A DNA stretch of 64,000 bases from NCBI GenBank assembly GCA_030693065.1, contig JAUYBL010000017.1, forward strand, positions 25,271 to 89,270. Direction: 5' to 3'. Positions 18,667 to 26,883 of this stretch are shown piece after piece. How positions within the stretch are numbered: the stretch's first letter is position 1; every line of letters starts with the position of its first letter. The translations under genes were made by a program, and so were the position numbers. The notes beneath the pieces were generated by a model. That model worked only from the letters and a program-made list of their open reading frames with translations, had not been told where the DNA came from and searched no databases. Source of the DNA: Methylococcaceae bacterium (GTDB lineage: Bacteria > Pseudomonadota > Gammaproteobacteria > Methylococcales > Methylomonadaceae).

Positions 18667-20277
18667 ATGCAGAACACCAAGCAAAATCCCGCCAACTCGG
18701 CAGCAACATCTACCCAAAAAGCGTATTTCGTCGGCAGCGGCATTGCCTCTCTGGCCGGTGCGGCATTCCTGATAAGAGACGGACACATACCCGGCGAAGC
18801 TATTCATATTTTTGAAGAACTTAATGTCACCGGCGGCAGTTTGGATGGCGCCGGTTCGCCGGAACAAGGCTATGTCATTCGTGGTGGCCGCATGATTGAA
18901 GAGCACTACGTCTGCACTTACGATCTATTTGCCGACATTCCTTCTTTGACGGACCCGACCAAAAGTGTCAAAGATGAAATTTTTGAATTCAGCCAAAAAT
19001 ACGTCAGCGCATCCCGCTGTCGTTTGGTGCGAGACGGGCAAAAAGTTGATGTATCGTCATTTGAATTCACCGAAAAAGATCGTCTGGATTTAATCTCGTT
19101 AATGATGCATTCGGAAAGTTCATTGGGTGCCAAGCGAATCGAAGATTGGTTTGCACCGACATTTTTTGAAAATAATTTCTGGCTGATGTGGGCGACCATG
19201 TTCGCGTTTCAGCCTTGGCATAGCGTGGTCGAGCTTAAGCGTTATTTGTTGCGATTTATTCAGTTATTTCCTGATTTCAACAAAATGGGCGGCGTCTGGC
19301 GCACCCCATATAATCAGTATGATTCGATGATCCTGCCGCTGACTAATTGGCTTAAAGCCCAAGGCGTTCAGTTCTCGCTGAACACCGAAGTCACCGGACT
19401 GGATTTTGATTTGGGCGGTGAGCATCGTGCGGTCAACGGCATTCGTTATATTCGCGATGGCGAGATTAACAAAATTGACGTCGCAGCAGATGACCTGGTG
19501 TTCGTAACGCTGGGCTGCATGACTGAAAACTCCAGTCTGGGGACGATGACTTCGCCCGCGGTTCTAAATTCAGATAAGTCTAATGGCGCTTGGTCCCTGT
19601 GGGAAGACATTGCCAAAGGCCGCCCAGGGTTTGGCCACCCGGCCGTGTTTGCCGATCATATCGACCAGACCACCTGGCAGTCGTTTACCGTCACCCTAAC
19701 TGACCCGGCATTTTTCCAATACATAGAAGAATTTACCGGCAACGAAGCCGGCACCGGCGGCTTATTCACCATGACAGACTCAAACTGGTTTATGAGTATC
19801 GTACTGGCGCATCAGCCACACTTTATTAACCAACCCGAAAATGTCTTCGTATTCTGGGGCTATGGTCTATTCCCGGACAGACCCGGTAATTTCGTTAAAA
19901 AGCCCATGGCCGATTGTAGCGGTGAAGAGATTCTGATTGAGCTGTTTCAGCACCTCAAACTTGGCGACAAGACGCAATCGATTATTGATGCGGCAATTTG
20001 TATTCCCTGCCTGATGCCGTTTATTACCAGCCAATTTATGCCCAGAGTTAAGGGCGATCGACCGGACGTTGTGCCTGTTGGCGCAACCAATTTCGCGTTT
20101 ATCGGCCAGTTCTGCGAACTTCCCGATGATGTGGTGTTCACCGTTGAATACTCAATACGCTCGGCACTAACGGCGGCCTATACACTGCTTGCTATAGAAA
20201 AAGAAATCCCGCCGGTTTTTAAGGGCCAGCATGATGTCGGGGTACTTATCAACGCCCTTAAAACAATGCACAGATAG
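18667..20277 (+). CDS. ohyA: Oleate hydratase (MCRA family)
   Basis: A 536-residue FAD protein that adds water to cis-9 unsaturated fatty acids, giving 10-hydroxy acids. The N-terminal FAD fold is seen as YFVGSGIASLAGAAFLIRDG, with the family segments GGRMIEEHYVCTYDLF, WFAPTFFENNFWLMWATMFAF, ELKRYLLRFIQLFPDF, RTPYNQYDSMILPL and a C-terminal FAIGQFCELPDDVVFTVEYS-like region. The length is close to the usual 550-590, with a slightly short C-terminus. In other bacteria the enzyme detoxifies free unsaturated fatty acids. It sits among stress and envelope genes, directly after a small membrane protein and before a transglutaminase-like gene. Family assignment is very confident; physiological substrate is inferred. 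Confidence 0.93.
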   Translation: MQNTKQNPANSAATSTQKAYFVGSGIASLAGAAFLIRDGHIPGEAIHIFEELNVTGGSLDGAGSPEQGYVIRGGRMIEEHYVCTYDLFADIPSLTDPTKSVKDEIFEFSQKYVSASRCRLVRDGQKVDVSSFEFTEKDRLDLISLMMHSESSLGAKRIEDWFAPTFFENNFWLMWATMFAFQPWHSVVELKRYLLRFIQLFPDFNKMGGVWRTPYNQYDSMILPLTNWLKAQGVQFSLNTEVTGLDFDLGGEHRAVNGIRYIRDGEINKIDVAADDLVFVTLGCMTENSSLGTMTSPAVLNSDKSNGAWSLWEDIAKGRPGFGHPAVFADHIDQTTWQSFTVTLTDPAFFQYIEEFTGNEAGTGGLFTMTDSNWFMSIVLAHQPHFINQPENVFVFWGYGLFPDRPGNFVKKPMADCSGEEILIELFQHLKLGDKTQSIIDAAICIPCLMPFITSQFMPRVKGDRPDVVPVGATNFAFIGQFCELPDDVVFTVEYSIRSALTAAYTLLAIEKEIPPVFKGQHDVGVLINALKTMHR

Positions 20278-20308
20278 TTGGGCAAGTGCTTATCTAAGGT
20301 TAATAATC

Positions 20309-21151
20309 ATGACAACAATTCAAGTCGGCTGCGATTTAACGTATTCGGTCACAACGCCCACGAGCTTCTTGTTTAACGTAGCCGCGGCACGAACTAGGCA
20401 CCAGATTATTAGTTGGGAGACCTTTCAGTTAAGCCCCAATATCCAATACGAGGCCAGCAGTTTAGGGACAGAAGAGATCCAAGTGTACCGGCTAACTGTT
20501 GAACCCTGCGATCTGCAACTCCAATACCGTGCAAATGTAAATTTACTCCCGGAAATTTACGATACGTCGGGAATTATGGAAACGGGATACTCCCAATTGC
20601 CAAACGAAGTGTTGCCCTACCTTAACCCCAGCCGATATTGCGAGTCGGATCGTTTGACTCATTTTGCCTCACGGAGGTTTGGCAACATCGCGCCTGGATT
20701 TTCCAGAGTGACTGCCATTTGCGACTGGATAAACAACAATCTCGACTATCAAGCAGGCAGTACCGGCGAAAGTACCAGCGCCTGTGACGTATTAATAGAG
20801 CGCGTAGGGGTATGCAGGGATTATGCCCATCTTGCCATCGCCTTGTGCCGGGCGCTGTGTATTCCCGCGCGCTATGTTTCTGGATACGCCGTGTTTCTAC
20901 AGCCACCTGATTTTCATGGGTTTTTTGAAGCTTATTTGGGGACTCGTTGGTATTTGTTTGATGCGACTCGAATGGCGCCAGTCGAAGGATTTGTGCGCAT
21001 AGGCACAGGTCGCGATGCAGCAGATGCATCTTTCGCAACTATCATCGGGGAAGCAACACTAAGCTATATGGCAGTCTGGGCTGAACAAACGTCACCTTAC
21101 CAAATAACCAATCAACCGCCACCTGGGTCGGCAGTGTCGACAACTAATTAA
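20309..21151 (+). CDS. Transglutaminase-like (papain-fold) protein 1
   Basis: About 280 residues: an N-terminal beta-rich region and a transglutaminase core with Cys169 in GVCRDYAHLAIALCRALCIPARYVSGY, a His in DFHGFFEAYL and an Asp in WYLFDATR, so the catalytic triad is complete. Such bacterial proteins are usually cytosolic peptidases or amidases, not cross-linking enzymes. The frame starts earlier, but the ATG at 20309 follows an AAGGTTAAT ribosome-binding site. It lies 31 bp after oleate hydratase and is probably co-transcribed. A second family member is at 35974. Confidence 0.85.
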   Translation: MTTIQVGCDLTYSVTTPTSFLFNVAAARTRHQIISWETFQLSPNIQYEASSLGTEEIQVYRLTVEPCDLQLQYRANVNLLPEIYDTSGIMETGYSQLPNEVLPYLNPSRYCESDRLTHFASRRFGNIAPGFSRVTAICDWINNNLDYQAGSTGESTSACDVLIERVGVCRDYAHLAIALCRALCIPARYVSGYAVFLQPPDFHGFFEAYLGTRWYLFDATRMAPVEGFVRIGTGRDAADASFATIIGEATLSYMAVWAEQTSPYQITNQPPPGSAVSTTN

Positions 21152-21171
21152 TTTTGTTGACCCAATCCTTG

Positions 21172-21190
21172 TGTTCGCTGCCGCACCGAC
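21172..21190 (+). promoter_or_regulatory. Operator-like site 2 (upstream of CsbD gene 2)
   Basis: TGTTCGCTGCCGCACCGAC, two differences from the core palindrome of the 19-bp consensus but with the gene-side GAC kept. It lies 106 bp before the csbD ATG at 21297, almost exactly the spacing at CsbD gene 1. Confidence 0.7.
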
Positions 21191-21221
21191 CAAGCTTATC
21201 TTTAACTGTATTGTTTATCCC

Positions 21222-21276
21222 AAGCGCTGAGAAAAAACCTCTCGCGCTTTAGCCAAGACTAATTAGTCATGGCTAA
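21222..21276 (+). promoter_or_regulatory. Two-hairpin leader of CsbD gene 2
   Basis: AAGCGC with GCGCTT (21222-21249), then TTAGCC..GACT with AGTC..GGCTAA (21249-21276). The layout mirrors the leader at 17134-17189, with different bases in the stems. Both leaders share TTTAACTGTATTGTTT or nearly so just before the first hairpin. Confidence 0.45.
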
Positions 21277-21296
21277 ATAATAATCAGGAGAGTCTC

Positions 21297-21473
21297 ATGA
21301 ACAAAGATCAAGTTAAAGGCCACGTAGACGAAGCGATTGGCAAAGTTAAAGAAGTCACCGGCAACATTATTAATGACGATGAGTTGGAAGTAGAAGGCAA
21401 CGTCCAAAAAAATGTCGGCAAAGTGCAATCAAAGGTCGGCGACCTTAAAGAAGAAATTAAAAAAGCACTCTAA
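21297..21473 (+). CDS. CsbD-family stress protein 2
   Basis: A 58-residue cytoplasmic CsbD protein (MNKDQVKGHVDEAIGKVKEV...), the same length as CsbD 1 and aligned to it without gaps. It has a CAGGAGAG ribosome-binding site, the upstream 19-bp operator and a two-hairpin leader, all related to those of CsbD 1. It is followed after 71 bases by an exported CsbD relative, so local tandem duplication is likely. Probable stress protein of unknown activity. Confidence 0.9.
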   Translation: MNKDQVKGHVDEAIGKVKEVTGNIINDDELEVEGNVQKNVGKVQSKVGDLKEEIKKAL

Positions 21474-21544
21474 AGAAGCACTGCGCTGTTAATACTTAAG
21501 CGTCTTAACAGCACTATTCAAGACAAATTTCACAGGACATCACT

Positions 21545-21823
21545 ATGAAAATCATAAATATTAAATTGCTTGGTTTAACTGCTGCCATCGCGTTAAGCCT
21601 TTGCTCCTTCGGCGCCTTTGCGGAAGACAGCAAAATAGAAGCGCCATACAACAAAGATCAAGTTAAAGGCCGCGTTGATGAAGCCCAAGGTAAAGCCAAA
21701 GAAGAAGTCGGCAAAGTGCTGGACGACAAAGGTATGGAAATAGAAGGCAACATCCAAAAAAATACCGGCAAAGTCCAAAAAGGCATTGGCGATATTAAGC
21801 AAGATATTAAAGAAGACAAATAA
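21545..21823 (+). CDS. Exported CsbD-domain protein
   Basis: A 92-residue protein whose N-terminus is a Sec signal peptide (hydrophobic core LLGLTAAIALSLC, cleavage after AFA near residue 26) and whose mature part is a CsbD domain, with NKDQVKGRVDEAQGKAKEEV almost the same as the cytoplasmic copies. CsbD proteins are normally cytoplasmic, so a periplasmic version is unusual. The signal peptide closely resembles that of the next gene (ALTLCSFGAFAE against ALSLCSFGAFAE), suggesting that the signal sequence was shuffled onto both. AGGA ribosome-binding site. Function unknown. Confidence 0.85.
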   Translation: MKIINIKLLGLTAAIALSLCSFGAFAEDSKIEAPYNKDQVKGRVDEAQGKAKEEVGKVLDDKGMEIEGNIQKNTGKVQKGIGDIKQDIKEDK

Positions 21824-21903
21824 ACCCGTCTGACCTAAGCGAGCCAGTCACAACAAAACTGGCTCGCTACTCAATACCAATAATAAAATCACAGGAATTC
21901 AAT

Positions 21904-22209
21904 ATGAAACTTAACTCAAGCTTATGGGCAGCCATCGCGTTAACTTTATGCTCATTCGGCGCATTTGCTGAAGAAAGCCATACCGCACTTGCACTTAAAC
22001 ATGCACAAGTCGCGGCAAAGTCAACCGATGCTAAAACGATTTCAGAACATGCGGATACCGCTAAAACCCACGCAAAAGTTGCCGATGAACATCTGGATGC
22101 CGGTATCAAAAGTTTGGATGAAGCTATCGAGCATGGCAATTTGGGCCATACCGAAGAAGCTAAAAAATCGGCTAACGAAGCAGTTAAGCATTTAAAAGCC
22201 GTGCAATAA
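21904..22209 (+). CDS. SmbP-like small periplasmic metal-binding protein
   Basis: A 101-residue protein with a signal peptide cleaved after AFA (residue about 22) and a mature chain of repeated helical segments that carry His in a regular pattern (HTALALKHAQVA, EHADTAKTHAKVADEHLDAG, EHGNLGHTEEAKKSANEAVKHLK). This is like SmbP of Nitrosomonas, a small periplasmic protein that binds copper and other divalent metals. An AGGA ribosome-binding site precedes the ATG. It lies between the exported CsbD and the DUF2383 gene on the same strand. Metal binding is inferred from the His pattern. Confidence 0.75.
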   Translation: MKLNSSLWAAIALTLCSFGAFAEESHTALALKHAQVAAKSTDAKTISEHADTAKTHAKVADEHLDAGIKSLDEAIEHGNLGHTEEAKKSANEAVKHLKAVQ

Positions 22210-22286
22210 ATCTCCATCAATTTCAGTTGCTTGGTTTTGCAGATCTTTTGACAAAACCAATTAACAAACACACAGGAAATTTCGTC

Positions 22287-22730
22287 ATGCATAACATCGA
22301 AACAATCAACAAATTGCTGAAAAATGAATTAGCAGCCGTTGAGTCTTATCAACAAGCCTTGGATAAACTAAGGGAAGATGTCAGTTTGGGCGAGTCAGAA
22401 CACTTAAGGCCCATTTATCAAGATCATAAAACTGCCGTATCCAGCTTACAGACTCATAGCCGCTCACTGGGCGGAACACCGGCAGAGACATCAGGTGCTT
22501 GGGGCACCTGGGCAACATTAGTGCTGGAAAGCGCTAGCATTTTGGGTAACCGCTCCGCACTAAAAGCACTACGCCAAGGTGAAAATAGTGGCCTTGATGA
22601 TTATGAAGAAGCCTTAAAGGATTCAGAGCTATCAGAAGATCTTCACTCACTGATTGCCACTAAATTGCTGCCCGCTCAGCAAGCACATATCCGCACTCTG
22701 GATCGACTGTTGGACGCAGCAACCGCTTAG
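22287..22730 (+). CDS. DUF2383 / PA2169-type four-helix-bundle protein
   Basis: A 147-residue helical protein of the DUF2383 family (MHNIETINKLLKNELAAVES..., HRPI-like middle, ALKALRQGEN). The fold is ferritin-like, but I do not see a full di-iron ligand set. No signal peptide, so cytoplasmic. The ORF extends upstream, but the ATG at 22287 has an AGGAAAT ribosome-binding site and fits the family start. Relatives are often induced by stress. A good terminator follows. Confidence 0.82.
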   Translation: MHNIETINKLLKNELAAVESYQQALDKLREDVSLGESEHLRPIYQDHKTAVSSLQTHSRSLGGTPAETSGAWGTWATLVLESASILGNRSALKALRQGENSGLDDYEEALKDSELSEDLHSLIATKLLPAQQAHIRTLDRLLDAATA

Positions 22731-22761
22731 TTTTCCCAGACTTATGCAGATTTAAACTGAT

Positions 22762-22800
22762 GCCAGTGTGGACCAACAATTTTCCCGCTGGCTTTTTTTA
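22762..22800 (+). terminator. Rho-independent terminator after the DUF2383 gene
   Basis: GCCAG pairs with CTGGC around a 21-base loop, followed directly by seven T. Stem is short but the T-run is strong. Confidence 0.6.
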
Positions 22801-22818
22801 TGCTTAATCCAAAAAGTA

Positions 22819-22910
22819 ATACCAATCCCAATAAGTTCGCACACTATCCCTTCTCCAACGGGGGAAGGTTAGGATGAGGGTTTAAAATAAAAATTTATTG
22901 AGATTGGTAT
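22819..22910. mobile_element. 92-bp inverted-repeat element (MITE-like), copy 1
   Basis: Ends ATACCAATCCCAATAA and TTATTGAGATTGGTAT form 16-bp inverted repeats with one mismatch. The interior contains CCTTCTCC-aacgg-GGGAAGG and TAGGATGAGGG. A copy of exactly the same length is at 29335-29426. It has no ORF, so any movement would need a transposase from elsewhere. Confidence 0.8.
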
Positions 22911-22954
22911 AAGTTGTACCCAGACCCTCAACTTAAAAAGCCAAGGAATTCCTA

Positions 22955-23491
22955 ATGATTTCAACTGTACCTGATGTAATTTTTAAAACCCGTGTTCGCG
23001 ATGAAAGCATCGGTGGCGACAATCCTTTTCGCTGGCAAGATGTCAGCACAGACGATATTTTTAAAGGCAAGAAAATCGTGGTGTTGGCGCTACCCGGTGC
23101 TTTCACTCCAACCTGTTCAAGTAAGCATCTTCCCGGCTTTGTGGATAAATATCAGAACTTCCTTGATCAAGGCGTTGACGAAGTGTATTGCTTGAGCGTT
23201 AACGATGCTTTTGTGATGTTTCAATGGAGCAAGCATCTGGACATTACCAACGTAAAAATGCTGCCTGACGGTAATGGAGAATTTACCCAAGCCATGGGCA
23301 TGCTGGTGAAAAAAGACAACGTCGGCTTTGGCAGTCGCTCATGGCGCTATTCGATGCTTGTAGACAATAAAAAGATCCTAAAAATATTCAGCGAACCCGG
23401 CCAAATCGATAATTGCCCGGATGACCCATTTACGGTAAGCGGCGCAGATACACTGTTGGATTATCTGCAGCAATACAGTGAAAGCGCCTAA
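22955..23491 (+). CDS. Peroxiredoxin (Prx5-like, redoxin family)
   Basis: A 178-residue thiol peroxidase of the Prx5 type. The peroxidatic Cys54 lies in PGAFTPTCSS, with the conserved Pro, Thr and Cys, and the later Trp-Ser-(x)-R segment (GSRSWRYSMLV) supplies the active-site Arg. It reduces peroxides using glutathione or glutaredoxin in related proteins. In many proteobacteria this domain is fused to a C-terminal glutaredoxin; here it ends without one. A glutathione reductase gene follows 195 bp downstream and would close the cycle. AAGGA ribosome-binding site. Confidence 0.92.
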   Translation: MISTVPDVIFKTRVRDESIGGDNPFRWQDVSTDDIFKGKKIVVLALPGAFTPTCSSKHLPGFVDKYQNFLDQGVDEVYCLSVNDAFVMFQWSKHLDITNVKMLPDGNGEFTQAMGMLVKKDNVGFGSRSWRYSMLVDNKKILKIFSEPGQIDNCPDDPFTVSGADTLLDYLQQYSESA

Positions 23492-23536
23492 GCCCATTCT
23501 ATTTAATTCCTAACTATTCAGCGGTAAAAGTGATTT

Positions 23537-23598
23537 GTGGGAGCGACGCCCACGTCGCGACTGAAGGTTGTACATCGCGACGTGGGCGTCGCTCCCAC
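23537..23598. repeat. Long perfect hairpin, 24-bp stem (copy 1)
   Basis: A 24-bp perfect inverted repeat (arms 23537-23560 and 23575-23598, beginning GTGGGAGCGACGCCCACG) with a 14-base loop. It is preceded at 23511 by TAACTATTCAG, the end sequence of the elements at 38263 and 51202. The same hairpin, with paired base changes, is at 38303-38364. It may also terminate transcription of the peroxiredoxin gene. Confidence 0.75.
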
Positions 23599-23685
23599 CG
23601 GAAATGTTCAACTATAAATTCGCCCCTACAGAGCCCATGCGACAGCAGCCCCCTGATTACATAATTCTACTTAAGTGACAAATTT

Positions 23686-25047
23686 ATGACTCAATATGAC
23701 TATGACCTGTTTGTAATCGGTGGCGGCTCAGGCGGCGTGCGTGCTGCCAACACGGCCGCCGGGTTAGGCAGACGAGTTGCTCTCGCTGAGCAACTCCACA
23801 TTGGCGGAACCTGTGTCAATGTCGGCTGCGTCCCCAAAAAACTGCTGGTCTATGCCTCGCAATTTCACGATCAATTCGAAGCCGCCAAAGGTTTTGGTTG
23901 GACTGTAGGCAAATCATCGTTCAACTGGTCAAGCTTGATCGCTAATAAAAATCAGGAAATAACCCGGTTACACGGGGTTTATAACAAGCGGCTGCAACAA
24001 TCCGGCGTCAATGTACTTACCGGCACGGCAAAAGTGCTTGATGCCAATACAGTCGAAGTAGAAAGCTCATCCTATCGGGCTGAACACATCATCATTGCCA
24101 CTGGCGGTTCGCCATTTGTGCCCGACATGCCTGGCAAAGAACATATCCTCACCTCGAATGAGATGTTTTTTCTTGAACAATTACCCAAGCGCATCATTAT
24201 TGTTGGCGGCGGTTATATCGCGGTGGAATTTGCCAGCATTATGCAAGGACTTGGCGTCGACACCACTATTTGCCATCGCGGTGACAAATTGCTGCAAGGG
24301 TTTGATGAAGATATTCGCGATTTTCTGGCCGAAGAAATGACCAAAAAAGGCATTAGTCTGTTGTTCAACACCGATATTGAAGCCATAGAAAAAACCGGCG
24401 ACGCTTTTGCCGTGCAGCTTATCGACGGCACACAAATGACCACGGACTTGGTGTTATACGCCACTGGCAGAAAACCCAACTCAACCGGGTTGGGCCTTGA
24501 AGCACTAGGCGTTGCACTGGACGATGAAGGTGCAATCAAGGTTTATGACAACTATCAAACCAATATCCCATCTATTTATGCCTTAGGCGATGTGACTAAT
24601 CGGGTCAACCTGACGCCGGTCGCGATAGCTGAAGGTATGGCGCTAATCAATAAGCTATATGTTGAGCAAGCAAAGCCGGTGGATTACGAGAATATTCCCA
24701 CCGCAGTATTTTGCCAGCCAACCATTGGCACGGTCGGGCTCACTGAAGCACAAGCAAAAGCAAAGCATTCGGACATCGATATTTACAAAACCAGCTTCAC
24801 ACCGATGAAAAACGCCTTATCGGGCTTGGATGAAAAAACGCTGATGAAGATGCTTGTAGTGCGCAGCACTGATCAAGTAGTGGGTTTACACATGGTAGGA
24901 GCAGATGCGCCGGAAATTATCCAAGGCATGGCTGTTGCAATTCGGGCCGGTGCGACCAAGGCGATCTTCGACTCAACGATCGGCATCCATCCGACTGCCG
25001 CTGAAGAATTTGTGACTTTGCGGGAAGTCTTGGTTTTAGCAAAATAA
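23686..25047 (+). CDS. gor: Glutathione-disulfide reductase
   Basis: A 453-residue flavoprotein that regenerates glutathione from its disulfide with NADPH. FAD-binding GGGSGGVRAANTAA is at the N-terminus, the redox pair Cys43 and Cys48 lies in GGTCVNVGCVPKK, the NADPH site is GGGYIAVEF, and the C-terminal dimerisation domain ends with the catalytic HPTAAEE. Length matches Gor. It is placed after a glutathione-type peroxiredoxin, so the two form a peroxide-defence pair. Confident family and function. Confidence 0.94.
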   Translation: MTQYDYDLFVIGGGSGGVRAANTAAGLGRRVALAEQLHIGGTCVNVGCVPKKLLVYASQFHDQFEAAKGFGWTVGKSSFNWSSLIANKNQEITRLHGVYNKRLQQSGVNVLTGTAKVLDANTVEVESSSYRAEHIIIATGGSPFVPDMPGKEHILTSNEMFFLEQLPKRIIIVGGGYIAVEFASIMQGLGVDTTICHRGDKLLQGFDEDIRDFLAEEMTKKGISLLFNTDIEAIEKTGDAFAVQLIDGTQMTTDLVLYATGRKPNSTGLGLEALGVALDDEGAIKVYDNYQTNIPSIYALGDVTNRVNLTPVAIAEGMALINKLYVEQAKPVDYENIPTAVFCQPTIGTVGLTEAQAKAKHSDIDIYKTSFTPMKNALSGLDEKTLMKMLVVRSTDQVVGLHMVGADAPEIIQGMAVAIRAGATKAIFDSTIGIHPTAAEEFVTLREVLVLAK

Positions 25048-25074
25048 AATTCGTTAGGCGTCGGGAGACAAGTT

Positions 25075-25575
25075 ATGCCGCTAAAACTATTAAGATTCAC
25101 CACCATTCTATTAGTCGCCCTACTCTCCGGACTCGCTTTTGCCCATGTTCTTGAACAACCGGCAAAGATGCACTACGACGCTGCTTTATACATCACACTG
25201 CAAAAGTCGCTATACGTTCAGTGGGGGCCGCCAAATATTGGTGGTGCACTTGAGCAGTTAGCGATTGGAGTAACCGGCCTGCTCGTATTCTTAATTCGCA
25301 AGAACAAACCAGGTTTTTGGTTCTCCTTGGCTGCGTTATTCGCGTTGTTGCTGGCGTTTCCGGTCATCTTTTTCTGGTTGGTCGCGCCAGCTAACGCTTT
25401 TTTTCTCGAAACAACACTGCACAACATTCCGCTCAATTGGACAGATCTGCGTGCAAACTGGGAAATGGGCCATACCATTCGTTTCGCACTTCAGCTTGGG
25501 GCACTTACATTGCTTATTCTTTCGCTGGCACTTGATTCGAAAACAGTCGGCTTGAATATCTCCGAAATAACCTAA
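25075..25575 (+). CDS. DUF1772-like four-helix membrane protein
   Basis: A 166-residue inner-membrane protein with four predicted helices (about 5-25, 56-74, 80-103 and 135-155). The layout, with the HVLEQPAKM and WELGHTIRF-like (WEMGHTIRF) segments, resembles DUF1772 / anthrone-oxygenase-like proteins. Activity is unknown. It lies 27 bp after gor with its own GGGAGA ribosome-binding site, so it is probably co-transcribed. Moderate confidence in the family name. Confidence 0.6.
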   Translation: MPLKLLRFTTILLVALLSGLAFAHVLEQPAKMHYDAALYITLQKSLYVQWGPPNIGGALEQLAIGVTGLLVFLIRKNKPGFWFSLAALFALLLAFPVIFFWLVAPANAFFLETTLHNIPLNWTDLRANWEMGHTIRFALQLGALTLLILSLALDSKTVGLNISEIT

Positions 25576-25805
25576 TCAATAGCCGCGTATTAAAATCTTC
25601 TAATTTTTATTATATAGTTGGGAAGGCTTACCAAAATGGTATTGTCTTCACCGCATCAATAAGACTATTAGCTATGCAACTGAATCAGCGATTGCTGCGT
25701 ATACTGACTACAGATTAGTCACTTGTTCGTCATTCAAAAGCAAGCCTGGCAAGATAGTCGCGGCCGATCAGGTCAACTTATAATTAATTACGGAACCCCC
25801 CGTCG

Positions 25806-26762
25806 ATGGCACATCAACACGACCACCACCATTCGCATTCTCATGATGATCACTCCCATCAAGGTCACTCTCATGAAAGTCATCACCATGCTAAACCCGG
25901 TAATTACAGCAGCGCGTTTGTTATCGCTATTGGATTGAATACCGTATTTGTTGTGATTGAGTTTGTGTATGGCTTTATTGCCAACTCGACGGCGTTAATG
26001 GCGGATGCAGGACATAACTTATCTGATGTTTTGGGGCTGCTGGTGGCATGGTTTGCAACAATTTTGGGGCGTAAAGCACCTAGTCTGCGCTATACCTATG
26101 GACTTAGAAGCACATCGATTTTGGCGGCCTTAACCAACGCGATGTTTCTGTTGGTGGCATGCGGAGCCATTGCTTGGGAAGCGATACAGCGTTTCTCACA
26201 GCCACCGATGGTTTCAGGAGAGCTGATGATGGAAATCGCGGCGGTGGGTATCGTCATAAACAGCTTATCCGCCTGGCTTTTTGTCAAAGGCAGTAAAGGC
26301 GATTTGAATATTCGCGGCGCTTATCTGCATATGCTGGCTGACGCCGTTGTGTCGTTAGGTGTCGTTGCCGCCGGTGTCGCCATTATGTTTACCAATTGGT
26401 TCTGGCTTGACCCAGTCATTAGCCTTGTTATCGTTTTAGTTATTTTGATCGGCACCTGGGGCTTACTGCGTGAATCAACGCGATTGGCATTAAGTGCTGT
26501 GCCTCGACACATTAACCTGCCTGAAGTAGAAACTTATCTGCGTCAATGCCCAGGTATCAGTGATATTCACGATTTGCACATCTGGGGCTTGAGCACGACT
26601 GAGACTGCCCTGACAGTGCATTTGGTCATGCCCAACGGCTATCCCGGCGATATTTTTATAGATGAAATTGTCTTAGTACTGAAACAACGCTTTTCCGTCG
26701 AGCACAGCACCATACAAATAGAGCTAGGCACCACTAATCACGTTTGTACTCTGACATTGTAA
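25806..26762 (+). CDS. Cation diffusion facilitator, Zn/Co/Ni efflux (CzcD/ZitB/DmeF-like)
   Basis: A 318-residue CDF exporter that moves divalent metals out of the cytoplasm in exchange for protons. The N-terminus is extremely His-rich (15 or more His in the first 30 residues). Six transmembrane helices follow, with the metal-site motifs ALMADAGHNLSD in helix 2 and YLHMLADAVVS in helix 5, and a C-terminal metallochaperone-like domain with DLHIWGLS. The metal cannot be told from the sequence; zinc is most common. It is monocistronic, followed by a long hairpin. Confidence 0.92.
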   Translation: MAHQHDHHHSHSHDDHSHQGHSHESHHHAKPGNYSSAFVIAIGLNTVFVVIEFVYGFIANSTALMADAGHNLSDVLGLLVAWFATILGRKAPSLRYTYGLRSTSILAALTNAMFLLVACGAIAWEAIQRFSQPPMVSGELMMEIAAVGIVINSLSAWLFVKGSKGDLNIRGAYLHMLADAVVSLGVVAAGVAIMFTNWFWLDPVISLVIVLVILIGTWGLLRESTRLALSAVPRHINLPEVETYLRQCPGISDIHDLHIWGLSTTETALTVHLVMPNGYPGDIFIDEIVLVLKQRFSVEHSTIQIELGTTNHVCTLTL

Positions 26763-26803
26763 ATCGTTAACCCCGTTTTAATCGTCCAGATAATTCAGAA
26801 TAA

Positions 26804-26847
26804 AATCCAACACTCGAGTCTTATCCTTAAGACTCGAGTGTTGGATT
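26804..26847. terminator. Perfect 20-bp hairpin between convergent genes
   Basis: Arms 26804-26823 and 26828-26847 (starting AATCCAACACTCGAGTCTTA) pair perfectly around TCCT. It lies between the CDF gene and a convergent secreted-protein gene, so it probably stops transcription from both sides, though there is no U-run. Confidence 0.65.
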
Positions 26848-26883
26848 ACGGTAATCGGCAATCTACCGCCGCTACTCCGGCCA

